From contig NZ_SMKU01000002.1 of assembly GCF_004349215.1 (NCBI RefSeq), positions 40,491 through 104,490 of the forward strand: 64,000 nucleotides of DNA. Reading direction: 5' to 3'. Under the pieces are notes generated by a model. That model was not told the origin of the DNA, searched no databases, and saw only the letters and a list, made by a program, of their open reading frames with translations. A program made the translations under genes and the position numbers. This DNA comes from Actinomadura rubrisoli. Lineage in GTDB: Bacteria > Actinomycetota > Actinomycetes > Streptosporangiales > Streptosporangiaceae. This document shows, piece after piece, positions 50,177 to 57,846 of this stretch. Each line of letters begins with the position of its first letter. Position 1 is the first letter of the stretch.

Positions 50177-50530
50177 CTACCTGGCGGTGGCATGTTCACC
50201 TCCCTCCTGCGGAGAGAGCAGGAGGGAGGCCAGCCGCTCGAGGTCGTCCTGCGCGAGAGCGGGGGCGTCGGCGCGCAGCTTGGCGATGAAGTCGCGGGCG
50301 TGTTTGACCTTCAGTTCGTAGCGGAGGTCCGCCACGAGATCGGGACGGTCAGGGTGATGCCGCTTCAGTGCGGCGAGTCGGGCGCGGGTGCTGCGCCAGT
50401 CGGGTTCGGGCACCGGGTAGCCCTTCGAGCTTTCGCCCTGCTGATCCCGCAGGTCGACACCACAGCGGTGGAGGGAATCCTGCCCGCGGTCGGCTTCCCT
50501 TCCCCAAGAGGGCCGTGCCGCGGGTGGCAC
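50177..50530 (-). CDS. Hypothetical helical protein
   Basis: 117 residues from GTG at 50530; a shorter start inside is possible, since the first 20 residues look poorly conserved. VDLRDQQGESSKGYPVPEPDWRSTRARLAAL, then ELKVKHARDFIAKLRADAPALAQDDLERLASLL. This pattern recurs in actinomycete genomes; function unknown. Confidence 0.55.
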   Translation of the reverse strand: MPPAARPSWGREADRGQDSLHRCGVDLRDQQGESSKGYPVPEPDWRSTRARLAALKRHHPDRPDLVADLRYELKVKHARDFIAKLRADAPALAQDDLERLASLLLSPQEGGEHATAR

Positions 50531-50641
50531 TGGATAACCGCTGTCGCCTCCCGTAGGAGACCGCCTCCCGTTTAGGAGGACTCCGGTTGCTCACTGCTAG
50601 TGATTTTAGCAGGAAAGGCAGTGGTCCAAGCCGGACCGTTT

Positions 50642-51328
50642 CTACGCGGCGTCTCCGTCGATCTGCGGCGGCGGGTCGTCGTCGGCGAGATCAAGCCCAA
50701 TCTGAGTGAAGCCTCGGGCGGCGAGTCCGCGGGCGCTGTGGGTGAGCTGGTATGCGAGGACGCCGGCGGCGCTGCGATGGAGTTCCCAGTGGGTGCCTGT
50801 CCACCAGAACATGGGCTCGTACGTCCGCCGGGGGGCGCCGGACACTTTGAGGACACCGGCCGCCCGTAGTCGGCGCGTGAGTTCGGGGACGGCATAGTTC
50901 ATCCCGTACCGCTGCCTGAGCTCGGCGGCGACTTCTTCCCAGGTGTAGGTGACGGGTTCGAACGCCATGACCGGCTTGAGGGCGTAGGTGCCGGCACGGC
51001 GGATGGTCGGGAGAACGTCGCGGTACACCCAGTCCTGGAACCGAGTGACTTGGTCGCGGACCGTTGAGTCTTTGATCCGCGACACTTGCCGTTGTCCGAG
51101 CACGCGGTAGAAGCCAGGCTCGGTGACGTGCCATATCCGCTGGTCACCACCAGGGGTACACGCTGTCGTGTACCCCTTCTCTTCGTCTGGGATGGACTCT
51201 ACGAGCCGGTGAGCGTCACGGAAGGCCAGGGCCCGCGCGAGTCCGGGCGCTTCTACCTTGAAGGAGTCACCGATCGGTGTGATGCGCAGGTGGAACTCTT
51301 CGTTGTGGAACAGCCGCAAGCCGTTCAT
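50642..51328 (-). CDS. BRO-N domain phage antirepressor
   Basis: 228 residues from ATG at 51328 with GGAGG upstream. The N-terminal half is a BRO-N fold (LRLFHNEEFHLRITPIGDSFKVEAPGLARALAFRDAHRLV ... ITVTEPGFYRVLGQRQ-like strand, FQDWVYRDVLPTIRRAGTYAL). The C-terminal half has a HTH-like region (VAAELRQRYGMNYAVPELTRRLRAAGVL) and RTYEPMFWWTGTHW. Antirepressors counter the phage repressor; here it faces an XRE gene across a shared promoter region. Confidence 0.78.
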   Translation of the reverse strand: MNGLRLFHNEEFHLRITPIGDSFKVEAPGLARALAFRDAHRLVESIPDEEKGYTTACTPGGDQRIWHVTEPGFYRVLGQRQVSRIKDSTVRDQVTRFQDWVYRDVLPTIRRAGTYALKPVMAFEPVTYTWEEVAAELRQRYGMNYAVPELTRRLRAAGVLKVSGAPRRTYEPMFWWTGTHWELHRSAAGVLAYQLTHSARGLAARGFTQIGLDLADDDPPPQIDGDAA

Positions 51329-51372
51329 GCCGCCTCCAGCGGTGGGGTTGCTGAGGTGCTGTGCATGATGAC

Positions 51373-51402
51373 ACAGTATGATTCCAGTCATGTTGAGTCA
51401 AC
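51373..51402 (-). promoter_or_regulatory. Antirepressor promoter with operator-like palindrome
   Basis: On the minus strand TTGACT (complement 51396-51401) and TACTGT (complement 51373-51378) are spaced 17 bases, upstream of the antirepressor. GTTGA-G-TCAAC (51392-51402) is a palindrome over the -35 box, likely the binding site of the divergent XRE protein. Confidence 0.6.
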
Positions 51403-51442
51403 TTGAGCGATCTGAGCAAACGCCGCGCGGAAGGGTGGGGAG

Positions 51443-51925
51443 TTGACGTTTCTGGAGGACGCTGACGAGGCGGCATGGACACGACTAGGGCGATTGCTTG
51501 CTGCCCGGCGCGCCGAACTCTCCCCGAAGTTTCGCTCCAGGCGTCTCTTCGCGGAGTTTGCGGGGATCAACCACCGGGTCTTGTACGACATCGAGAGTGC
51601 CCGACGCCGAAACTTCAGCCCCAACACCCTGACGGCCATTGAACACGCGTGCTCCTGGAAGCCAGGTTCGATCGCGCGGATCCTCGAGGGCGGGGACCCA
51701 GTTGAGAACACTGTCATCCTTGGTCCCGTCCGGGCCATCGACGACGACCCCGTCAGCCCCGTAGAGATTCCCGCAGAAGTTGACCTTTTTGCCATCCCGC
51801 GGTGGGAACGCCACCTCTGGCTTGCTCCTGACCTCTCGCGGAAGGAGCGCCGACTCTTGATCAATTTGATCAGAGCCGAGCGTCTCAGTGCTGAGCAAGA
51901 TGATCCGCCGACTGGCAGCGGGTGA
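51443..51925 (+). CDS. XRE-family transcriptional regulator
   Basis: 160 residues from TTG with GGGGAG upstream. HTH: WTRLGRLLAARRAELSPKFRSRRLFAEFAGINHRVLYDIESARRRNFSPNTLTAIEHACSWKPGSIARILEGGDP in outline, then a C-terminal region RWERHLWLAPDLSRKERRLLINLIRAERL. This arrangement is common in actinomycete repressor-like proteins. With the antirepressor it looks like a lysogeny or transfer switch. Confidence 0.75.
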   Translation: MTFLEDADEAAWTRLGRLLAARRAELSPKFRSRRLFAEFAGINHRVLYDIESARRRNFSPNTLTAIEHACSWKPGSIARILEGGDPVENTVILGPVRAIDDDPVSPVEIPAEVDLFAIPRWERHLWLAPDLSRKERRLLINLIRAERLSAEQDDPPTGSG

Positions 51926-51970
51926 CGGTCCCGAGAGCGCTCGCTTGCTGAGCGATCTGCTGGTGGCGGT

Positions 51971-51989
51971 CAAGCCAGGTGCTGCTGTC
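51971..51989 (+). repeat. TA-leader repeat, copy 1 (partial)
   Basis: The 19-mer CAAGCCAGGTGCTGCTGTC here recurs exactly at 53963-53981. It begins the 233-base gene-free leader (51,926-52,158) of the first toxin-antitoxin-like pair; no other feature is visible in that gap. Confidence 0.7.
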
Positions 51990-52158
51990 CCCCGTAGAGG
52001 GTGACTGCGCTGACGCGTCCAGGCGGTGGATGGTTCACCCACTGGTCGCCTCGGCCCACTCTGGTCATCGCGCGCCACGTTGCTGGACCTCGGGAATGGA
52101 TCAGGACGCTGGCTCTAGGTTGGGGCGGCGAAGAGGGTGACCGTGAAGGGAGACGCCA

Positions 52159-52470
52159 GTGGCTGTCGAGTACACGCGTCCGGTGGTGCCAGCCGAGGAT
52201 GAGCAAGTGATTGCGCAGGCCATGGCGGTGTGGGACGCGTTGACGCCGGGTGAGCAGCGGGAGGTGTTCCGGTCGTTGGCGCAGGTGGTGACCCGATATG
52301 GGCGGACGAAGGATGTTGACGCTCTGACGCGGTTTGCGGAGAGTGTTGACGGGATGGTTCGTCTGGAGTCAACCACTGACCTACGGCGAGCTATACGGGA
52401 GACCCGCGGGGCGCCGGGTAAGCCGGCGGAGGTGAGCTTCGCGGACATGGCCAGGCAACTCGAGGAGTAG
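52159..52470 (+). CDS. Putative antitoxin, first TA-like pair
   Basis: 103 residues from GTG with GGGAG upstream. Helical (EDEQVIAQAMAVWDALTPGEQREVFRSLAQVVTRYG), then FAESVDGMVRLESTTDLRRAIRE and an acidic end. Two bases separate it from the next small gene. Antitoxin role is inferred from size, coupling and partner. Confidence 0.58.
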   Translation: MAVEYTRPVVPAEDEQVIAQAMAVWDALTPGEQREVFRSLAQVVTRYGRTKDVDALTRFAESVDGMVRLESTTDLRRAIRETRGAPGKPAEVSFADMARQLEE

Positions 52471-52472
52471 CC

Positions 52473-52766
52473 ATGCGGCGGCTGCGGCCCACCACCGAGA
52501 CTCAGCGGGTCGTGGCCGAGTGGTCGGCCTCCGCGTCACCGGACCACCGGCAGCGCCTTGCGGAGCTGTTGAGGACGTTGGATGACGGGTGCTGGGAGAC
52601 GCGGTGGTGGAACGAGCAGTGCAGCAGTGAGCCCGAGGTATACGAGTTGAGGTTCGACACGGCAGCTCACGTGTTCATGCGGATCTTCGTTGATGAGGTT
52701 GATGGGGTGGAGTACGCGGACTTCATCTCGATCGAGCACAGTGGCGCATCTACTCGGGAGCGGTGA
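52473..52766 (+). CDS. Putative RelE/ParE-like toxin
   Basis: 97 residues, ATG. Two helices then strands: ETRWWNEQCSSEPEVYELRFDT and VFMRIFVDEVDGVEYADFISIEH, the order of the RelE/ParE barrel. The catalytic residues of RelE are not obvious, so toxin activity is uncertain. Confidence 0.58.
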   Translation: MRRLRPTTETQRVVAEWSASASPDHRQRLAELLRTLDDGCWETRWWNEQCSSEPEVYELRFDTAAHVFMRIFVDEVDGVEYADFISIEHSGASTRER

Positions 52767-52770
52767 CTAG

Positions 52771-52938
52771 CCGATCGGCCAGTTGCGGCAGGCTAGGAGG
52801 TTGTACGTCCGCGGAGGATTGACCGGCGCCCGCGGGCAGCAGGTCAGCGCTGGCTTCGTCGGTTGAGTCTCGTCGACCGGACCGGGTCGGCGGGTTGCTG
52901 GCTACTCTTGGATGGCCAGGGTCAGGTTATGAGGAGAC
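52771..52938 (+). repeat. TA-leader repeat, copy 2
   Basis: Leader of the second TA-like pair. CGGCCAGTTGCGGCAGGCTA (52776-52795) matches CGGCCGGTTGCGGCAAGCCA in copy 3. Downstream both share a TTGACC word, GTCAGCG and TACTCTTG shortly before the antitoxin start. No gene in the gap. Confidence 0.68.
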
Positions 52939-53514
52939 GTGGTGACTGAGGCGTCCGGATCACAGCAGTCCGCGTTGACCGCTGGGGAATCCTCGCTGAG
53001 CGTAGACGACCGTCAGCGCCTGCGGGCAGAGCTCTATCAGCTACTTCTGGATCTTGAAGCCACGGACTCAAATGTGCCTCGCGATCCGCCGAAGGTGCCA
53101 ACTAGCGGTCGCGCTCCGGACGTGGTCTATTACTCGCAGCGGGCTGGCCAGCTCTCGCCGACGGCGCTACGGCTCGGGCTGGTGCACTGGGCCGAGCGCT
53201 CTTCAAAGCCGAGTTCGGATTCGCTTCACGAGCTGCTCTTCCTTCTGGAAACAAGGGAGCGGGCATCACGTAAACACGGCCGGGGCGGGCATCCTGCCCG
53301 CATGCGGAATGTCCCCGTGGCTGACGGTCTAGCGGCTGAAGTTGAGGAGAAGGCCGGCGGCGAGCCCTTGGGCGGACTCGTGGAGCGGCTGCTGCGTGAC
53401 TGGCTGGCCCAGCGGCGACTCGAGGACTACCTTCATGCCTCCGATGAAGAAGACGCCCCCTTGACTGAGGATGAGGTTGAGGAGGGAAGGCGGGCGTGGC
53501 GCGGCGAGGAGTAG
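52939..53514 (+). CDS. Putative antitoxin of a PIN-domain pair
   Basis: 191 residues, GTG with GAGGAG upstream. Helical regions (DDRQRLRAELYQLLLDLEATD) and a C-terminal RHH-like or acidic tail (VEEKAGGEPLGGLVERLLRDWLAQRRLEDYL, then DEEDAPLTEDEVEEG). Longer than usual VapB proteins. Overlaps the PIN toxin gene by 19 bases. Confidence 0.65.
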   Translation: MVTEASGSQQSALTAGESSLSVDDRQRLRAELYQLLLDLEATDSNVPRDPPKVPTSGRAPDVVYYSQRAGQLSPTALRLGLVHWAERSSKPSSDSLHELLFLLETRERASRKHGRGGHPARMRNVPVADGLAAEVEEKAGGEPLGGLVERLLRDWLAQRRLEDYLHASDEEDAPLTEDEVEEGRRAWRGEE

Positions 53515-53945
53515 ACGACCGGCCGCCGCTGCTGCCGTCCCGTTCGTTCGTTCTGGACGCGCAAGGACTCGGCCTGTACGTGGCGCGTGACCGGAGGATG
53601 CGCGCGATCATTGCAGCGGCGCTGGAAGACGGGTTCGTTCCGGTGATCAGCGTGTTGACGTTGGCGGAGCAGCGGTACTCGATGAACGGCCCGGCGTTTG
53701 ATCATGCCCTGTCGTCGGTGACGGTGGTTGATGCGAACCGTGCGATCGCAGAACGGGCCGCGCGGCTGCTGGCGGAGGCGGCGTTGGACGGGCACGAGAA
53801 CCTGATCGACGCCTTTGTGGTCGCTACAGGGTCGTTCGCTGAGGTCGGTGCGCGAGTGGCGAGTTCGGATGCCTCGCACATGCCGCCGTTGTGCAAGGCC
53901 GCGAGGGTTGTCACGGGTCGGACGATCGGGCTGGTTCGGATCTAG
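53496..53945 (+). CDS. PIN-domain protein (VapC-like toxin)
   Basis: 149 residues, GTG. FVLDAQGLGLYVARDRRMRAII gives the first acidic residue of a PIN ribonuclease; later LAEQRY, ENLIDAFVVATGSFAEVGARVASSDASHM supplies the other acidic positions. VapC enzymes cut tRNA or rRNA. Partner is the gene just upstream. Confidence 0.78.
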   Translation: MARRGVDDRPPLLPSRSFVLDAQGLGLYVARDRRMRAIIAAALEDGFVPVISVLTLAEQRYSMNGPAFDHALSSVTVVDANRAIAERAARLLAEAALDGHENLIDAFVVATGSFAEVGARVASSDASHMPPLCKAARVVTGRTIGLVRI

Positions 53946-54086
53946 CCTCGGCCGGTTGCGGCAAGCCAGGTGCTGCTGTCTTCAGGGAGAGTTGACCACG
54001 GCCTGCCGCGCGGCTGCGGGCGGCCCGGGTCAGCGGACATTGCGGGTCTACTTAGCGTCTCGCGGAGACTTGCGTACTCTTGCTAT
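53943..54086 (+). repeat. TA-leader repeat, copy 3
   Basis: Leader of the third TA-like pair. Contains CGGCCGGTTGCGGCAAGCCA and the exact 19-mer shared with copy 1 (53963-53981), then TTGACC, GTCAGCG and TACTCTTG as in copy 2. The antitoxin ATG follows at 54087. Confidence 0.7.
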
Positions 54087-54299
54087 ATGGCAGGAGACGA
54101 GATCCAGGTCGCGCTGCCCGCAGCGACCGTTGAGGCTGCCAGGGCCATCGCCGAGGCCGTCGGCACGTCTGTGGGTGAGCTCGCGGCGCGTGGGCTCCGC
54201 AACGAGGTCCTCCGTCGGCAGTTGGCCGCTGATCCTCTTGCCGAAGATGATGAATGGCTGGATTTCGCCGAGGAGGCCGAGGAAGACTTGCGCCGGTGA
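54087..54299 (+). CDS. MazE/RHH-like antitoxin
   Basis: 70 residues, ATG. EIQVALPAATVEAARAIAEAVGTSVGELAARGLRNEVLRRQL is a ribbon-helix-helix with an acidic toxin-binding tail (DDEWLDFAEEAEEDL). Overlaps the toxin by four bases. Confidence 0.72.
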   Translation: MAGDEIQVALPAATVEAARAIAEAVGTSVGELAARGLRNEVLRRQLAADPLAEDDEWLDFAEEAEEDLRR

Positions 54300-54604
54300 G
54301 GCGCGGAGAAGTCTGGATCGTCGGCAGCCGGGTGTCGGGCCGTGATCAGTATGTCCTGATTGTCGGCAATGACCTCCTGGTCGAGTCTCTCGGCTCGGTG
54401 ATCACGGTCGGTGTGGAAGCCGGGGAGGCGTTCGCCGGTGCAAGCATGGTGACTGTTCAGCTGACGCAGCCGTTCGAGGGTACGGTGCGGGCCCACTGGG
54501 TCACGACTGTCCGCAAGGACCGGTTCGAGCGGATGGTGGGGATGGTCGATCGGCACACCATGGACGTGGTGGACGCGGCGTTGAGGGCCGCGCTGGATCT
54601 GTAA
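54296..54604 (+). CDS. MazF/PemK-like toxin
   Basis: 102 residues from GTG. VRRGEVWIVGSR is the standard N-terminus; DQYVLIVGNDLL, TVQLTQPFEGTVRAHWVTTVRKDRFERMVGMVDRHTMDVVDAALRAAL continues the CcdB/MazF fold. MazF enzymes cleave mRNA at short sequences. Variant residues in place of the usual RPxx pattern mean activity needs testing. Confidence 0.75.
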   Translation: MRRGEVWIVGSRVSGRDQYVLIVGNDLLVESLGSVITVGVEAGEAFAGASMVTVQLTQPFEGTVRAHWVTTVRKDRFERMVGMVDRHTMDVVDAALRAALDL

Positions 54605-54613
54605 GCGCCTGAT

Positions 54614-54793
54614 TCATCTGCAGTTGGGGCCTGGGCCGTCCGGGTGGGCTTCGAGGTAGGCGGCTTCGATGGCGGGTGTGGCTTGCCCGGAGAACGCCCG
54701 GTTGCCTTGCTCGACCCACCAGGCGCGGATGCGGGCGTGGTAGGCAGGGTCGGGTCCACGGCGAGGGGCGTCGCTGGGGTGCTTGGCGGCCAT
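54614..54793 (-). CDS. Small hypothetical protein
   Basis: 59 residues from ATG at 54793 with AAAGGA upstream. RARIRAWWVEQG-like helix and PAIEAAYLEAHPDGPGPNCR. Convergent with the toxin gene. Unknown. Confidence 0.5.
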   Translation of the reverse strand: MAAKHPSDAPRRGPDPAYHARIRAWWVEQGNRAFSGQATPAIEAAYLEAHPDGPGPNCR

Positions 54794-55486
54794 AGTGGGT
54801 CCTTTCCGCAGGTCAGGCGGCGATTCCGGTGATCGTAGTCTGCCGTACGGGTCGGACAGTGCCGGGACGGGACTGCGGCGGGGCGCTGTCGAGGCCGGTG
54901 CCGGCGCGCGGCATAGCGGGCCGCAGGGGGATTGCCCGGCTGATGGCGTTAGTTGTGTAACTGTCTGTGTGCTCTGGGGTGGCTGCTCGCCTACCGGCGC
55001 CCGGCAGCTACGGCCCATACGTCTCCGTGGAAAGATTCTTACGGGTATTCATCTCCCAGTGTGGTGGGCAAACGGCTGGCAAATTGCCGTATCTTGCGGG
55101 CATATGTCGCGATACCCGAAAGTACTTTCGGATTCAACTCCGATGACTTGAGGGGCTAATCTGTCGTTCACGGGGCGCACACGGGCCGTTGGCGTCAAGA
55201 TTGCCATGGGAACTTCAGCGTTACTGTTGGCCAGTTCATTACCTGAGCGGCCCACGGTCTTGATCGGAAAGGATCGGCCACACCTAGATCCGACGTGCCA
55301 CCTGACGCCCCCCGGCTGTCGGTGACCTTGCGGCCCGGCTCGGGCCGGCTGGAAGGCGAAGGATCTTAGGGGAACTGCTCGAGCACCCCCCTAGTGCTCT
55401 CATGGAACGAGGGTCGCCCCCCGCTGCGAAGCTGCCAGCCACCGGCTGGGGGCGACCCTCCCAAACACGACCCCGGGAGGGGCCTG
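54794..55486. other. 693-base gene-poor region with palindrome
   Basis: No convincing gene. Its middle (about 55,020-55,140) is less GC-rich than the surroundings and holds the 16-bp palindrome CCGAAAGTACTTTCGG at 55116-55131. A small hairpin GAGCAC/GTGCTC lies near 55381-55398, and a large inverted repeat follows at 55409-55460. Promoters for the leader-kinase pair are likely here. Confidence 0.5.
55409..55460 (+). terminator. Large inverted repeat before the kinase operon
   Basis: GAGGGTCGCCCCC (55409-55421) and GGGGGCGACCCTC (55448-55460) are perfect 13-base arms; CCAGCC/GGCTGG inside extends the fold. Could be a terminator or attenuator ahead of the gene at 55487. Confidence 0.55.
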
Positions 55487-55600
55487 ATGTGCATGGAAGA
55501 CTACGCGAGATGCGCCCAGGATGTGGTGGACATCCCAGGCGCGGTTGATCGTCTCACCGATTGCGTCACCGCTGCGGCGGACGTCAGGAGCCTGGCATGA
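55487..55600 (+). CDS. 37-residue leader gene of the kinase
   Basis: ATG at 55487 with GGGAGG upstream. MCMEDYARCAQDVVDIPGAV, then DRLTDCVTAAADVRSLA; three Cys. Its stop overlaps the kinase ATG by four bases, so the kinase is probably translated only after this peptide. Confidence 0.6.
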   Translation: MCMEDYARCAQDVVDIPGAVDRLTDCVTAAADVRSLA

Positions 55601-56439
55601 CCGCCCAGCCTCCTGACGCGTTTGGTGACTACCGAGTCACCAAGCTTCTCGGGAGGGGAATGGAAGGGGAGACCTTTCTCGCGGTGGATCCGTCCGGCCG
55701 CGAGGTCGCGATCAAGACCATCCACCTGGAGGAGGTGAGCAGCCGTAAGGCCGGGCGTGCTCTGGACCGTGAGGTGGTCGCGCTGCGGTCGATCAACTGG
55801 GCTTACGCCCCGAAGTTCATCGGGTACCACCCGAAGGCCGACCGGCCCTACTACGCGATGGAGTACATCGAGGGCATCACCGTCGATGATGCGATCGCGC
55901 TCACCGGGGGGCTGGGAGACGTGGAGGCCCAGCGTCTCGCTGTGCGGCTCGCGGCGATCCTCGCCGCGCTGCACACGGCCGGGGTCGCGCACGGGGACTT
56001 CCGTGGTCAGAACCTCATCATCAGCAAGGACGGCGGGATCTACGTCGTGGACTTCGGGCGTGCCACGTTGCGGTGCGACTCTCGGCAGCGGTTCAGGCAG
56101 CGCCGCGACAGTGATCTGCGGCAGTTCGGAGAGCTGATCGTGTTCGCGCGGAACGGGCGGTCGGCGTTCGGGAAGGACAGCTCGCTGGCGATCGAGCGGT
56201 ACAACGAGGGACGCCCGGACCTGGGGGCGCTGTCGTCGCGGGCGCGGACGGTCGCGGCGGAGCTGTTGCGCAAGCCGGGCCGTGGGCGTCGGCGTCCGTC
56301 GGCCAGGCGGGTGCACCGCGTTCTGGTGCATGGGCGGCGGGGCCGGTGGCGGTTCGGGTCTGGGATCTTCACGGTCCTGGTCTGTGTCGTGGATGCCAGC
56401 GCGATCGGTCATGTCCTTCGAGCGTCGGGGGTCGGCTGA
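55597..56439 (+). CDS. Atypical Ser/Thr protein kinase
   Basis: 280 residues. Kinase lobe motifs: glycine loop LGRGMEGETF, VAIK (Lys40), helix C Glu59, hinge YAMEYIEG, catalytic loop HGDFRGQN (Asp134, Asn139) in place of HRDLKPxN, and DFG at 152-154. The HRD Arg and Lys are replaced, so it is atypical but keeps the metal-binding Asp and Asn. The C-lobe is short (through LLRKPGRGRRRPS). The end is a hydrophobic stretch (FGSGIFTVLVCVVDAS) that may touch the membrane. Coupled to the 37-residue leader gene. Confidence 0.75.
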   Translation: MTAQPPDAFGDYRVTKLLGRGMEGETFLAVDPSGREVAIKTIHLEEVSSRKAGRALDREVVALRSINWAYAPKFIGYHPKADRPYYAMEYIEGITVDDAIALTGGLGDVEAQRLAVRLAAILAALHTAGVAHGDFRGQNLIISKDGGIYVVDFGRATLRCDSRQRFRQRRDSDLRQFGELIVFARNGRSAFGKDSSLAIERYNEGRPDLGALSSRARTVAAELLRKPGRGRRRPSARRVHRVLVHGRRGRWRFGSGIFTVLVCVVDASAIGHVLRASGVG

Positions 56440-56642
56440 AGACTAGCTCTGTGGGGGTCGGGGTGGTCATTGGTGACGGGACGCCGATGACCACCCTTGG
56501 TGGGACCGTGATGGGCCGGTGCGCTGACGCGTTGATGCTCAGGTGGTTGGCGGGCTGTCCGGGTATGGCCGTACTTCCGCTGAGGAACCCGTTCGAGCAC
56601 GCTGCGCTACAGACTGGTGCCCCCTCAAACGGAAGGCGCCTC

Positions 56643-56939
56643 ATGGCCCAACCGCCGCTTCCTCGTGATCCGAACCAGCCGCCGTACCAGCAGCCATACA
56701 CGGGGCCGATGCCACCGCCGCCAACGCAGCCTCAAGTCGTGTACGTGCAGGCGCCTCCGCCGCCCGTCCCGGGCCGCCGCGGCATGAGCCTTGTCGGCCA
56801 CGGCTTCAACTGGACGCTGACGTTTTTCACGTGCGGGTTGTGGCTGGTGGTGTACGGGTTCTGGTGGGCGACGGTCCGGTCCCTCCAGGTGTGGAGGAAC
56901 TGGCGTAACCGCAAGAAGTACAACAAGGTCTACGGGTGA
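56643..56939 (+). CDS. Proline-rich membrane protein
   Basis: 98 residues, ATG with GGAAGG upstream. Pro/Gln-rich N-terminus, then GFNWTLTFFTCGLWLVVYGFWWATVRSL with one or two membrane segments, and a basic C-terminus (NRKKYNKVYG). The 203-base gap before it shows no gene. Possible accessory of the kinase operon; unknown. Confidence 0.62.
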   Translation: MAQPPLPRDPNQPPYQQPYTGPMPPPPTQPQVVYVQAPPPPVPGRRGMSLVGHGFNWTLTFFTCGLWLVVYGFWWATVRSLQVWRNWRNRKKYNKVYG

Positions 56940-57173
56940 TCAGCGCGGCGGCTGGCAGCCATTCGCACAGGATACTGATCCGGGGATGAAAAGGTCCGGC
57001 CCATCGAGATCCACCATGGTCACCGGTTCCACGTCGACAGGGTCCCCGCATCCAGGACACGGTGGACTGTTCTTAGTCGTGAACTCTCCCCAGGTGTAGC
57101 CGCTCGCTCCGTGAACGCCGTCCCGCTCGCCCTCATCGAACTGGAAGTCGCTGTCGATCGTCCATGCGCTCAT
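56940..57173 (-). CDS. Hypothetical protein with Cys pairs
   Basis: 77 residues. SAWTIDSDFQFDEGERDGVHGAS, then CPGCGDPVDVEPV and CANGCQPP: four Cys in two pairs, probably zinc. Not recognised. Confidence 0.55.
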   Translation of the reverse strand: MSAWTIDSDFQFDEGERDGVHGASGYTWGEFTTKNSPPCPGCGDPVDVEPVTMVDLDGPDLFIPGSVSCANGCQPPR

Positions 57174-57218
57174 GCCACCATGCTGCCTGAGAAGGCCACA
57201 GCGAGAGGCGGATTGCGG

Positions 57219-57476
57219 TCAGCCGATCCAGGTGATGCTCTGCACGATGACGATGCGGTCCTGCTCGTTGATCCAGACGTGAACGACGCCGTCGCCGTGG
57301 TCGAAGGTAGCGAACCGGAACGCCTCATCGCCCATCACCGCGTCGCGGTGGGTGCGCTGCCACGGGTCGCGGCTGACCTCCACGAGGGTGTCGTACAGCG
57401 CGACGGACGGCCGTTTCGGCAGGCCCCGCACCTCCAGGTCAGCCTCGTCGGTGAAGACCGTCCGGTAGGGGTTCAC
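57219..57476 (-). CDS. RelE/ParE-like toxin
   Basis: 85 residues. NPYRTVFTDEADLEVRGLPKRPSVALYDTLVEVSRDP, then FRFATFDHGDGVVHVWINEQDRIVIVQSITW fits the RelE barrel. Overlaps the DUF6247 gene by four bases. Confidence 0.68.
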   Translation of the reverse strand: MNPYRTVFTDEADLEVRGLPKRPSVALYDTLVEVSRDPWQRTHRDAVMGDEAFRFATFDHGDGVVHVWINEQDRIVIVQSITWIG

Positions 57477-57760
57477 GCGTCGTGGCGGGAGAAGACCTCA
57501 TCCATGGAGACATACTCTCCGACACCGTCGCGTACGTCTTCGTAACGCTGATGAAAGTCCGGCTTGGCGTAGGCGAAGGCGAGGGCGCTCCACGTCTTCA
57601 GCAGCTGCCGAAGGCCCCGATAGCCGGCGAGGTCGTGGGAGGCGTCGACGGCGGCGTGGTACTCGGTGAGGAACTTGGGCCGCGCCTGCTCGGGGAGCCG
57701 GTCGTAGATGACCTGCGGGTCCCGCGGGTCCGGCTCCGCGTGCACGGGCTGGGCGCTCAT
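57473..57760 (-). CDS. DUF6247-like putative antitoxin
   Basis: 95 residues. DPRDPQVIYDRLPEQARPKFLTEYHAAVDASHDLAGYRGLRQLLKTWSALAFAY is the DUF6247 pattern, a family found just upstream of RelE-like toxins in actinomycetes. Fourth TA-like pair of the region, on the minus strand and without the repeat leader. Confidence 0.7.
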   Translation of the reverse strand: MSAQPVHAEPDPRDPQVIYDRLPEQARPKFLTEYHAAVDASHDLAGYRGLRQLLKTWSALAFAYAKPDFHQRYEDVRDGVGEYVSMDEVFSRHDA

Positions 57761-57846
57761 GGGTCCGAGTGTAGTGGCACAGTAAGGTTATGGGCGATGT
57801 TCGCAAGCCGCTTGCGCACCTCGACGAATGTTCTAGGCCGGTCAGG

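Noticed and set aside
55049..55255. Minus-strand frame in the gene-poor region
   Set aside because: No ribosome site, crosses the palindrome and shows no family pattern.
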